Position numbers and translations under genes: made by a program
The notes under the pieces: model-generated
Database searches by the model: none
Told to the model about the DNA's origin: nothing
What the model saw: the letters and a program-made list of their open reading frames with translations, nothing else
Origin: Insolitispirillum peregrinum
Lineage (GTDB): Bacteria; Pseudomonadota; Alphaproteobacteria; Rhodospirillales; Rhodospirillaceae
DNA: 64,000 nt
NCBI RefSeq assembly: GCF_042665255.1
Contig: NZ_JBHTCD010000005.1
Reading direction: 5' to 3' (one strand)
Part shown: in pieces, positions 24,670 to 32,242 of the stretch
Position numbering within the stretch: the stretch's first letter is position 1
Layout of the letters: each line of letters begins with the position of its first letter

Positions 24670-25698
24670 TTACAGACCATCAAACACCCGGATACGGTTG
24701 GGAATCGCCGCTTCGATCGATTCCCGCACATCGACATCCAGCCGCTCAGGATGAAAACGCAGGCCGTAATAGAGGCAGAAGCTCTCGGCCACATCCTCGC
24801 GGTCGGGATTTTCGGCGGCATAGTCCGAGATGGCGGTCGGGTCGGCCTGTTGCGCCGCCCGCCAGGCTGGCAGCGGGTAGATGCGGGAATCCAGCGAGGT
24901 ATGGGCGGCCTCGTGGCACATGGCTTCTTCCAGCACCCCGCGCCGCTGATAATCCTCGCCCTGTTCGGTATGGATCAGGATGTTGTGGCTGCCGCCGCCG
25001 AACAGCTCGTTGCCACGGTGAATGGTCAACGAGGTCAGGTCGCGCCGCAACAGGGCAGGCAACTGGCCGACCACCCGCGCATAGTGCTCGGCCTGCGCAC
25101 GGGCCTCGGACGGCGGAAATTCGGAATTGACCTGCACATCCACCGGCCCGCTGTCACGGAACTCGGCGCGGAACACCTGCATCAGCAACCGATCCGAACG
25201 GCCGGTGCGACGGTCAAAGACCGTGCGCTCTTCACGGCCACTGTAGGACAGCCCTTGCAGGGCGCTGGGATCGTCTTCGGTCAGGACCCCACTGGCAACG
25301 AACACCTGTCCGCTAAACGGCGGATGGCGTCGTGGGGAAGACGACTGCTGCACAGGGGGCGGCGTCGGGGCCGGGCGCGAGGTCTCGCCCGCCACCGTGA
25401 CCGGGCCGGATTGATCCTCATCCACCACATAGGTCCGCAACAGAGCGCCATCACCGACGGAGCGCAAATGCCATACATGACCGGCGTAGCTTTTCAGCGT
25501 CTGGCGCTGACCGGCGGCAAGGGTGGCGTATTGCACTTCCTTGCCGTTGAAATCGACCCACAGCAGCGCCACCGGGTCCGCCGTCGGGTTCTCGAACTCC
25601 ACCGTCACCGCCACCGATGACGCCGGGGAGCGCTCGGCCCATACCGGCCCGCAGATCACCAGCCCGACCAGCAGAATAACAGTCCTTAGCAACACCAT
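24670..25698 (-). CDS. Secreted protein with VHL-like beta domain and HExxH-type metalloprotease motif
   Basis: A 342-residue exported protein. A signal peptide (VILLVGLVICGPVWA) ends near residue 20. Residues about 27-95 resemble the beta domain of the von Hippel-Lindau protein: F-x-N-x-T-x-x-P-V-x-L-x-W-V-DF-G, a T-L-x-x-G segment, and SYAGHVWHLRS, the SYxGHLW hallmark. A proline-rich linker follows (about 105-125). The C-terminal part carries CHEAAHTSLDS near residue 260, an HExxH zinc motif, with DREDVAESFCLYY downstream providing a possible third ligand Glu. The ATG at 25698 follows AAGGGGGACAGG. Neither substrate nor role can be named. Confidence 0.7.
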   Translation of the reverse strand: MVLLRTVILLVGLVICGPVWAERSPASSVAVTVEFENPTADPVALLWVDFNGKEVQYATLAAGQRQTLKSYAGHVWHLRSVGDGALLRTYVVDEDQSGPVTVAGETSRPAPTPPPVQQSSSPRRHPPFSGQVFVASGVLTEDDPSALQGLSYSGREERTVFDRRTGRSDRLLMQVFRAEFRDSGPVDVQVNSEFPPSEARAQAEHYARVVGQLPALLRRDLTSLTIHRGNELFGGGSHNILIHTEQGEDYQRRGVLEEAMCHEAAHTSLDSRIYPLPAWRAAQQADPTAISDYAAENPDREDVAESFCLYYGLRFHPERLDVDVRESIEAAIPNRIRVFDGL

Positions 25699-25836
25699 CC
25701 TGTCCCCCTTCCTTTGACGTGATACACATAAATACCACAACACCCGGGCCAGAGATCCCCCTCTGTTACCCGGCAGGGTATGCTATCGTTTGCCATGGAC
25801 TCGTTTTCGCCCCCTTCCCTGCCTTCTGGAGGCCCG

Positions 25837-27126
25837 ATGCCCAACCCAGTGCCGTCCCCGGAAGCCCTGCTGCGCGCCATGTTCGACGCCGCCCTTGCCG
25901 CCATCGCTCCCGGTCCGTGGATGACCGACCTGTTGCCCGCCCGACCAAAGGGGCGCACGGTGGTGGTCGGCGCGGGCAAGGCAGCGGCAGCGATGGCGGC
26001 GACAGTCGAGCAGGCGTGGGATGGTCCGTTGTCCGGGCTGGTGGTGACCGGCTATGGCCATGGCTGCCCCACCCGCCAGATCGAGGTGATCGAAGCCGGG
26101 CATCCAGCCCCCGATCAGGCCAGCCAGCACGCCGCCCGCCGGATTCTCGATCTGGCCCGCAGCCTGACCGCTGACGACCTGTTGCTGTGCCTGATGTCGG
26201 GCGGCGGATCGGCCCTGATGGCCGCCCCGGCCAGCGGGTTGACGCTGGCCGACAAGCAGGCCGTCACCCGCGACCTGCTGCGCTGTGGCGCAACGATCAA
26301 TGAAATCAACTGCGTCCGCAAACACCTGTCGGCCATCAAGGGCGGACGGCTGGCAATGGCAGCGGCCCCGGCTCAGGTGGTAACGCTGATGATTTCCGAT
26401 GTGCCGGGCGATGACCCGTCGGTGATCGGCTCTGGCCCGACGGTTCCCGACCCCACCACCTTTGCCGATGCGTGGGAGGTGGTGCGCAAATATGCCGTTC
26501 CCCTGCCGCCCGCAGTACGCCAGCACCTGACCGAAGCCGCCGAAGAAAGCCCCAAGCCCAGCGATCCGCTGTTTGCCCGCAGCCAGGCCCTGATGGCCGC
26601 CACGCCGCAAAACGCCCTGGATGCAGCCGCCGAAGTGGCGCGGCGGGCCGGAGTGACTCCGCTGATTCTCGGTAATGCCATCGAAGGCGAAGCCCGTGAC
26701 GTGGCGCTGGTGCACATCGGCATGACCCGACAGGTGGTGCTGCACAACCAGCCGATTGCCCCGCCCTGCGTTCTTTTGTCCGGGGGCGAAACGACCGTTA
26801 CCGTTAAAGGCAATGGCCGGGGTGGCCGCAATCTGGAATTCCTGCTGGGTCTGGCAGCCGCCCTGAAAAGCCAGCCTGCCGAGGTTCATAAAGCGGTGTG
26901 GGCGCTGGCGGCGGACACCGATGGCCTTGATGGCACCGAAGACAACGCCGGTGCCCTGTTGCGGCCAGACTCCCTGCGGCGAGCGCATGCTTTGGGACTG
27001 TCAGCCTCGGCTCATCTGGCTGACAACAACAGCTATGGCTTTTTCCGCGCCCTCGACGATCTGATCATCACCGGCCCCACCCGCACCAACGTCAACGATT
27101 TCCGCGCGGTGCTGATTATCCCCTGA
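25837..27126 (+). CDS. Glycerate 2-kinase (GckA/TtuD, MOFRL family)
   Basis: A 429-residue glycerate kinase that phosphorylates D-glycerate to 2-phosphoglycerate in serine-cycle, tartrate or glyoxylate routes. The N-terminal DUF4147 part has RTVVVGAGKAAAAMA near 40 and the substrate block CLMSGGGSALMAAP near 125. The C-terminal MOFRL domain has LLSGGETTVTVKGNGRGGRN near 310-330 and ALAADTDGLDGTEDNAGA near 365. The length is normal. The ATG at 25837 follows TCTGGAGG with 4-5 base spacing and is preferred over ATGs at 25780 and 25795. It is divergent from the VHL-like gene. Confidence 0.92.
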   Translation: MPNPVPSPEALLRAMFDAALAAIAPGPWMTDLLPARPKGRTVVVGAGKAAAAMAATVEQAWDGPLSGLVVTGYGHGCPTRQIEVIEAGHPAPDQASQHAARRILDLARSLTADDLLLCLMSGGGSALMAAPASGLTLADKQAVTRDLLRCGATINEINCVRKHLSAIKGGRLAMAAAPAQVVTLMISDVPGDDPSVIGSGPTVPDPTTFADAWEVVRKYAVPLPPAVRQHLTEAAEESPKPSDPLFARSQALMAATPQNALDAAAEVARRAGVTPLILGNAIEGEARDVALVHIGMTRQVVLHNQPIAPPCVLLSGGETTVTVKGNGRGGRNLEFLLGLAAALKSQPAEVHKAVWALAADTDGLDGTEDNAGALLRPDSLRRAHALGLSASAHLADNNSYGFFRALDDLIITGPTRTNVNDFRAVLIIP

Positions 27127-27210
27127 GACAGAGAATGGTCTTTCCCTCGACCGCCGATCCGTTTATGAACAAACGCTGAAGCAAGACTTGCGGGGACGGA
27201 CAGCACAGCG

Positions 27211-27657
27211 ATGACGCGGGGCAAGCCTCAGCATGCACCATCAACCTTTCTCCTGCGGCGGCGCATTGCCGCGTGGGCCGGTTTGCTGTTGCTGCTGCTG
27301 AATGCCGTTTCGGTCGCCGTGGTTGCCCCCCGCCCGGCGCTGGCTTCGGTCGCCAAAGGCGAGCAGATCGTCATCTGTACGCCCAGCGGCCTGCGGGTGA
27401 TTACCCTCAATGACGACGGCACCCCGCAGGAACAGCAGGACAGTATCCGCGAGGGATCGTGCCTGCTGTGCCTGCCGCTGAACAATGCCGCCAGCGGAGC
27501 CTTGCCAGCCCCGGTCCTCGCCGCCCTGTGGAGCCTGCCCGATCTGGCCCCGGTGCTGACCGTCCCGACATTGCGGCCCGAACATCGGCATCCGCCCGCC
27601 ACCGCATCGCCTGAACGCAGCGTTTCGCGCCCGCGCGATCCTCCGTCTGCCGGATAA
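27211..27657 (+). CDS. DUF2946 family protein
   Basis: A 148-residue protein with a basic N-terminus and one hydrophobic segment (WAGLLLLLLNAVSVAVV, residues about 22-38). The family signature follows: IVICTPSGLRVITL, then a CLLCLP motif near residue 88, matching the CxxC-like pair of DUF2946. The tail is proline-rich and disordered. DUF2946 genes commonly neighbour TonB-dependent copper receptors and other copper genes, and one follows here. The Cys pair could bind copper, but this is inferred. Its start codon at 27211 lacks a strong ribosome site. Confidence 0.75.
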   Translation: MTRGKPQHAPSTFLLRRRIAAWAGLLLLLLNAVSVAVVAPRPALASVAKGEQIVICTPSGLRVITLNDDGTPQEQQDSIREGSCLLCLPLNNAASGALPAPVLAALWSLPDLAPVLTVPTLRPEHRHPPATASPERSVSRPRDPPSAG

Positions 27658-27690
27658 GCCCATCCCGTCTGCGTCTCTGCCTGCCCTGCC

Positions 27691-27790
27691 AGAGCAGTGG
27701 GCGCAAAAGTGGTTCCGGTTTTGCGCAACATCACTGCGACAAAACAAAAACCTGGACCAGCGTGCGTCAGGTTTACCGCACGCTGGTCTG
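27691..27790 (+). repeat. Family A dispersed palindromic repeat, copy 2
   Basis: The most diverged full copy. Module 1 is AGAGCAGTGGGCGCAAAAG, a central CCGG, then TTTTGCGC. Module 2 has perfect arms ACCAGCGTGCG (27756-27766) and CGCACGCTGGT (27777-27787). Changes in opposing arms are compensatory (GCGCAAAA/TTTTGCGC against GCGAAAA/TTTTCGC elsewhere), so the hairpin itself is being kept. It lies between the DUF2946 gene and the receptor gene and ends 44 bp before the latter. Confidence 0.8.
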
Positions 27791-27833
27791 GCGGAGCCTT
27801 CTGGCTTATTCCGATTTCCCACGGAGTCTTTCC

Positions 27834-29978
27834 ATGTCGGACCTGTTTTCTGTCCGCCGGGCGCTGCTGCGCTCTGGCAGCGCCCTGTCGTCTGCCTCGC
27901 TGTTTCTTGCCCTGAGCCTCTCCGCCGTCCACGCCGCCGACGACACCACCCCGGCAGCCTCTGAAACCAAGCCAGCCCCCGATGCCACCCTGCCCGAGCT
28001 GGCGGTCGACACCACCCTTGATGCGGACACGCCCTCGACCACGGTCCTGACGCCAGCCCAAACCGGTACCATGCGTCCATCCGCCGACCTCGGTGCCCTG
28101 CTGAGTGACCTGCAAGGCATTTCCAGCGGCAAGATGGGACAGCACGCCAGCGACATCATGATTCGCGGCCAGTCACAGGACCGGCTGGCGGTGATCAATG
28201 ACGGAGCCTATGCCTTTGGCGGCTGCCCGAATCGCATGGACCCGCCGACCGCGCTGATTTCCGAGGCCAGCATTGACACCGTGACCATTCAGCGTGGTTA
28301 TCAGACCGTCACCAATGGCGCTCCGGCTCCCGGTGGGTCGGTGATCGTCGACCGCCAGCGACCGACCTTTGACACGCTGGGGGCCACCGGCAGCATTGAT
28401 GCCGGTATCGAAACAAACGGCAACCTGCGCAAAGGATCAATCAACGCCAGCGCCGGGATCAAGGAAGGCTATCTGCGCGGCTTTGCCGATTCCGGGCGGG
28501 CCGACTCCTACAAGGACGGCAAGGGAACCCTCGTCCGTTCGGGCTTCAAAAGCGAAAGCGGCGGCCTTGAAACAGGCTGGAACATCAGCGACGACACCCA
28601 CCTGTCGGTCGGGGCCGAGCGGATGGAAAGCACCGATGTACTGTTCGCCGGGGCCGGGATGGATGGCGTGTTTGACGGCAACACCACCTATCGTATCAAG
28701 GGAGATCATCAGTTTCAGGACGCCGGTCCGCTGCACAGCCTGAGCTTTTCCGCCTATCAGTCGCAGGTTGACCACATCATGGACAACTACAGCCTGCGCG
28801 CCGCCACCGGCATGAAAATGGTCACCAATTCGACCTCCAACACCTATGGCGGTACGGCGTCGGTAGACTGGCAGTTCAGCGGCATCACCCTGACCACCGG
28901 CATGGATCACCGCACCAACACCCGCGATGCCCAATCCCGCACCGGCATGGCAGCGGGCCTCGATCCGACCACCATCAGCGGCTACACCTGGCCGGACATG
29001 CAGATTTCCGACACCGGCCTGTTCGCCGAAGCCAAGGCCCCGGTGGGCAGCGCCACCGTCCTGACCGCTGGCGCCCGACTGGACCGGGTCGAAGCCGATG
29101 CCCGCAATGCCGATGCCACGCCGCAGAACGGCACCTCCAGCGCGCGGGTGCTGTACCGGCAGTATTACGGCAGCGATGACGTGACCCAGGAAGAATACAA
29201 TCTCAGCGGCCTGTTGCGCCTTGAGCATGACTTCGGCCCGCTGTCCGGCTGGGCCAGCGCCAGCCGGGCGGTGCGCACCGCCGATGCCACCGAGCGCGGC
29301 ATTGCCCGTTCCAGCGGGGCCGCCAGCTGGGTCGGCAACCCGACCCTGAAGCCGGAAAAGCATTATCAGGTCGAAACCGGCCTCAGCGCCAAGCGCAGCG
29401 ACTGGGGCGTGACCGGCGGTGTTTGGTACGATCAGGTGGAAGACTTCATCACCCGCGACACCGCCCGAGGTCAGAGCGGCGTGCTGATGTCCAACGGTGC
29501 CTCTATCTTCCGCAACGTTGATGCCCGGCTGGCCGGGGTCGATCTGGCCGGAAGCTGGCAGGCGACCTCCGCCCTGAAGCTGAATGCCACCATCACCTAT
29601 ACCTACGGCGACAACACCAGCGACGACCGCCCGCTGTACCAGATTCCCCCCCTGCAAGGGACCATTGAGGCCGCCTATACGATGGGCGACGTCACCTTTG
29701 GGCCGCGCCTGCGCTGGGCCACCACCCAGACCCGCGTCGATACCAGCAGCGCCAACGGGTCCGGGCTGGATGTCCAGAAGACCTCGGGTTATGGCATGAT
29801 CGACCTGTTCGCCACCTGGTCCCCCACCGACGCTGTGGAACTGCGCGCCGGGGTCAGCAACCTGTTTGACCACACCTACGCCAGCCACCTGAACCGGTCC
29901 AACGGCGTTGACCCGACGATGGTGCAGGTCAACGAGGCCGGACAATCGTTCTCGGTCGGGGGGAAGATTCGGTTCTAA
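27834..29978 (+). CDS. TonB-dependent outer-membrane copper receptor (NosA/OprC type)
   Basis: A 714-residue outer-membrane receptor. The signal peptide ends with AVHAAD near residue 34. The plug domain (about 75-175) includes SSGKMGQHASDIMIRGQSQD and the copper-receptor hallmark GGCPNRMDPPT near 138, which corresponds to the Cys/Met site of OprC/NosA. The beta barrel follows, ending in the C-terminal aromatic SVGGKIRF required for outer-membrane insertion. Start at 27834 with CGGAGTC upstream. Adjacent DUF2946 strengthens a copper-uptake role. Length agrees with the family (about 650-720). Confidence 0.9.
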   Translation: MSDLFSVRRALLRSGSALSSASLFLALSLSAVHAADDTTPAASETKPAPDATLPELAVDTTLDADTPSTTVLTPAQTGTMRPSADLGALLSDLQGISSGKMGQHASDIMIRGQSQDRLAVINDGAYAFGGCPNRMDPPTALISEASIDTVTIQRGYQTVTNGAPAPGGSVIVDRQRPTFDTLGATGSIDAGIETNGNLRKGSINASAGIKEGYLRGFADSGRADSYKDGKGTLVRSGFKSESGGLETGWNISDDTHLSVGAERMESTDVLFAGAGMDGVFDGNTTYRIKGDHQFQDAGPLHSLSFSAYQSQVDHIMDNYSLRAATGMKMVTNSTSNTYGGTASVDWQFSGITLTTGMDHRTNTRDAQSRTGMAAGLDPTTISGYTWPDMQISDTGLFAEAKAPVGSATVLTAGARLDRVEADARNADATPQNGTSSARVLYRQYYGSDDVTQEEYNLSGLLRLEHDFGPLSGWASASRAVRTADATERGIARSSGAASWVGNPTLKPEKHYQVETGLSAKRSDWGVTGGVWYDQVEDFITRDTARGQSGVLMSNGASIFRNVDARLAGVDLAGSWQATSALKLNATITYTYGDNTSDDRPLYQIPPLQGTIEAAYTMGDVTFGPRLRWATTQTRVDTSSANGSGLDVQKTSGYGMIDLFATWSPTDAVELRAGVSNLFDHTYASHLNRSNGVDPTMVQVNEAGQSFSVGGKIRF

Positions 29979-30332
29979 AGCAGGAAAGGGGACAAGGACG
30001 TGGAGCGCTGCTCCACACCTCAGCCGGGGCCGAAAGGCCCCGGACCCCGTTTTATGGGCCATGGCAGGGAGGCAAAAAGAGCGTGGGACATGGCTTCAGA
30101 CGGTGCTGGAGCTGGTGCGTAATAGAATGTATCATATTGATACTAAAATATAATTTTCCCTATCGGCCTGCGCTGCTGCTCGAGTGCCCCTTTTTTCCCG
30201 GCAGTCCAATATACAAATAAATACAGAGCCTATTCCTCTGCACCATTCATCCAGAAGGGGAAAAGGACTACCCTAAAGTAGGGGGAAGAGATCCATCTTC
30301 CATCCCTCTCCGCAATCAGGGGGACAACGGGC
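29979..30332. other. Intergenic region with family B repeat and AT-rich operator-like palindrome
   Basis: The 354-bp gap holds the family B copy and then an AT-rich stretch (30120-30290) likely to contain the promoter of the next gene. GTATCA/TGATAC form an inverted repeat at 30129-30143 with a 3-base centre, a candidate operator. No reliable -35/-10 pair is identified. Confidence 0.5.
29996..30056 (-). repeat. Family B repeat, copy 3 (right arm, inverted)
   Basis: Reads on the minus strand as CGGGGTCCGGGGCC, a loop, GGCCCCGGC, then GTGGAGCAGCGCTCCACG. It directly follows the receptor stop codon. The left arm is absent. Confidence 0.8.
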
Positions 30333-30833
30333 GTGAGCGAACGGTTAACCCTCATCCTTGGGCTTGGGCAACCCGGCCAGGGCGATGCAGCCTGCGGCCT
30401 GCAGGTTGTTGAAACCCTCAAGGCCTCGGCCCTGGCCGCAGACCCTTCGGTGGTGATCATGAGTCACGTCGGAGATGGCGAGGCTTTGCTGCATTTGCTG
30501 CGGACATTCGAGCGGGTGATTCTGGTCGGAGGCGTGATGCCGTTCCGCAAGGAGCCCGGTTATCGCGGGGGAACGATTGTTGAGCTGTGTGACTGGCAAA
30601 TCAATGCACCGCCAGCGATGGATTGGGCTTCCCCTGCCCGTGGCCTGTCGATCACCAATGCCCTGACGCTGGCCTACAGCACCGGTGCCTGGCCTGACCG
30701 GCTGATGGCCTATGCCATCGCCGGCGAACACTGGCGGCCGGGCGCACCGCTGAGCGACGAGGTCCACGCCATTCTGCCCGAAATCTGTCAGCGGATCACC
30801 GCTACGGCCAGCATCTGGCTGGGGCATCCCTGA
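30333..30833 (+). CDS. Hydrogenase-maturation-protease-like protein (M52 fold)
   Basis: A 166-residue protein whose start, LTLILGLGQPGQGDAACGLQVVETLK, matches the HycI/HupD peptidase fold, normally LGLGNPLxGDDGxG, and keeps the first metal-coordinating acidic position in GD. RVILVGGVMPF corresponds to the central strand, where the family usually has an Asp (VDA); here it is Gly-Gly. The third position, usually a His in SPHxxGL, reads SPARGLS. So two of the three usual nickel-sensing positions are changed. No hydrogenase gene occurs in the window. The start is GTG at 30333, with AGGGGGAC upstream. It may be a divergent protease or a non-catalytic relative. Confidence 0.6.
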   Translation: MSERLTLILGLGQPGQGDAACGLQVVETLKASALAADPSVVIMSHVGDGEALLHLLRTFERVILVGGVMPFRKEPGYRGGTIVELCDWQINAPPAMDWASPARGLSITNALTLAYSTGAWPDRLMAYAIAGEHWRPGAPLSDEVHAILPEICQRITATASIWLGHP

Positions 30834-30939
30834 CCGTCGCGACCTTTCCCGGAAAACATCTGGCGATACCCGTTTGAAGATGCCTCGCCACGGATGACAT
30901 GATAGCATCGCTTTCCATCATGAGGGGTGGGGGCGAGCG

Positions 30940-31956
30940 ATGAGAACCTATAAGCTGTCAGAGGCTGCCGCCCGGTTGAATGGGGGCAACTTTGGTGTCA
31001 ACCGACGCCTGCTGTACCTGGCCGCCGGAGATGATCTCAGCAGCTCGGTCGGCCTGTTCTGGCACCTGTGCGACAGCTTTTATCTGGTTGATCCCTTTTA
31101 CGGAAAGGGCATCAGCTACGCCTCCCTCGTCGAGCAGCTGACATCCGGCTTCAATGACATGAAGACCCTCCGTCTGGAGATCGTCAGCGAAGAAACCGGA
31201 TACTGGGAAGGGGCCTGTCCGGGACGCCGCTTCCATGTCCGCCTCAAGGGTTCTCCGCCCCGCACGCCAACCAGGCGGGTTTGCTTTGCGGCCTGTGGCA
31301 CAACGGAATGGCTGCTCAGAACAGCAACGGGCTACAACGTGGTCCTGAACAAGGATTACGCCGGCATCACCGACAGCTCCGATTCCGATTATCCCTATTC
31401 AGAAACCTGGGGCCTGCTGGACACCGGGGGAATTTTTGCTGAAACCATCGGGGTTGGCCGGGGAAGTGACGCCACCGGTTTTTGTCAGTACCGCTATCGT
31501 GGCTTTGATCCTCTGTTCAAGGTCTCTCGGGACACTGGCGCGCAATTGGGGTTTAGCGGCGGCCTGACCCTTTTCCAAAAGGTGCGCCCCGGCAACAAAA
31601 GCACTTACGAAGGCATTGAGGCCGAAATAGACAAAATTGAAAAGGAAATGAACGCCATATGCGGCCCGTTTGTAAATGGACTCGATGGCTTTAAGGAGGA
31701 AGCCAGTGACTTTGATAAGGCAATCCTTGAGTACAGGCAATATGGCGGAAATGATACAGCGGACATCATCTCGCAGCACAGATTGAAATACACACAACTT
31801 CTGAATGACATAAACACAAGAAACACAATAGGGATGAACAATGTCGCCGCGACGGACTATTTTTCCAACTTTGTGAAATCAATCATAACAATCAAATACC
31901 CGAATCTGAGTGATGACTATATCAGGGCAATGATCAGCTCCCGAAATTTCTACTAG
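30940..31956 (+). CDS. Hypothetical protein, 338 aa
   Basis: I do not recognise this protein. The first two thirds are mixed alpha/beta with many aromatic residues, and no signal peptide or membrane span. Segments such as VGLFWHLCDSFYLVDPFYG and CFAACGTTEWLLR give no family match. From about residue 220 the sequence becomes Lys/Glu/Asn-rich with a coiled-coil-like helix (IEAEIDKIEKEMNAI), and the DNA turns AT-rich (31600-31950) compared with the GC-rich 5' part. This could mean a transferred or chimaeric gene. The ATG at 30940 has a G-rich ribosome site. Its TAG stop is the first bases of a dispersed repeat, so the original C-terminus may have been cut by repeat insertion. Confidence 0.6.
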   Translation: MRTYKLSEAAARLNGGNFGVNRRLLYLAAGDDLSSSVGLFWHLCDSFYLVDPFYGKGISYASLVEQLTSGFNDMKTLRLEIVSEETGYWEGACPGRRFHVRLKGSPPRTPTRRVCFAACGTTEWLLRTATGYNVVLNKDYAGITDSSDSDYPYSETWGLLDTGGIFAETIGVGRGSDATGFCQYRYRGFDPLFKVSRDTGAQLGFSGGLTLFQKVRPGNKSTYEGIEAEIDKIEKEMNAICGPFVNGLDGFKEEASDFDKAILEYRQYGGNDTADIISQHRLKYTQLLNDINTRNTIGMNNVAATDYFSNFVKSIITIKYPNLSDDYIRAMISSRNFY

Positions 31957-32057
31957 AGCATCTCTCGGTCTCCAAGGATCACGATAAATGCTCTAGTGAC
32001 TTGTGATCCAAGCGAATGCGTCGTCGCAGATGTGTCCATCTGCTCGGGATTTGCTCT
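31954..32057 (+). repeat. Family C repeat, copy 1
   Basis: A 104-bp element starting TAGAGCATCTCTCGGTCTCC and ending TCGGGATTTGCTCTAGA, also at 36299-36402 with about 90% identity by eye. Internal hairpins include AGAGCAT...ATGCTCT and GCAGATG...CATCTGC. In both places it is joined to a family A element, and its first three bases form the stop codon of the preceding gene. Confidence 0.85.
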
Positions 32058-32160
32058 AGAGCATTGTGCGAAAATTGGGAACCGGCTTTCGCAGCAACAC
32101 TGCGACAGAACAAAAGGTTAGACCCGCGTGCCTGCGTCAGATTTAACGCACGTTGGTCTA
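32058..32160 (+). repeat. Family A dispersed palindromic repeat, copy 3
   Basis: Module 1 begins AGAGCATTGTGCGAAAA and module 2 ends ACGCACGTTGGTCTA, in the same order and orientation as copy 1. Joined on the left to the family C repeat to make a 207-bp composite. A family B right arm starts 4 bp further on. Confidence 0.85.
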
Positions 32161-32163
32161 GAC

Positions 32164-32229
32164 TATCAAAGGAATGGGGTCCGGGGCCTCAAGGCCCCGG
32201 CGAGGTGTGGAGCAGCGCTCCACGCCCTA
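32164..32229 (+). repeat. Family B repeat, copy 4 (right arm)
   Basis: ATCAAAGGAATGGGGTCCGG, then CCTCAAGG and CCCCGG, then GTGGAGCAGCGCTCCACG. It abuts the family A copy and ends 14 bp before the htpG stop codon, so its two hairpins could end the htpG transcript. Confidence 0.8.
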
Positions 32230-32242
32230 ACCCCACCCTTCC

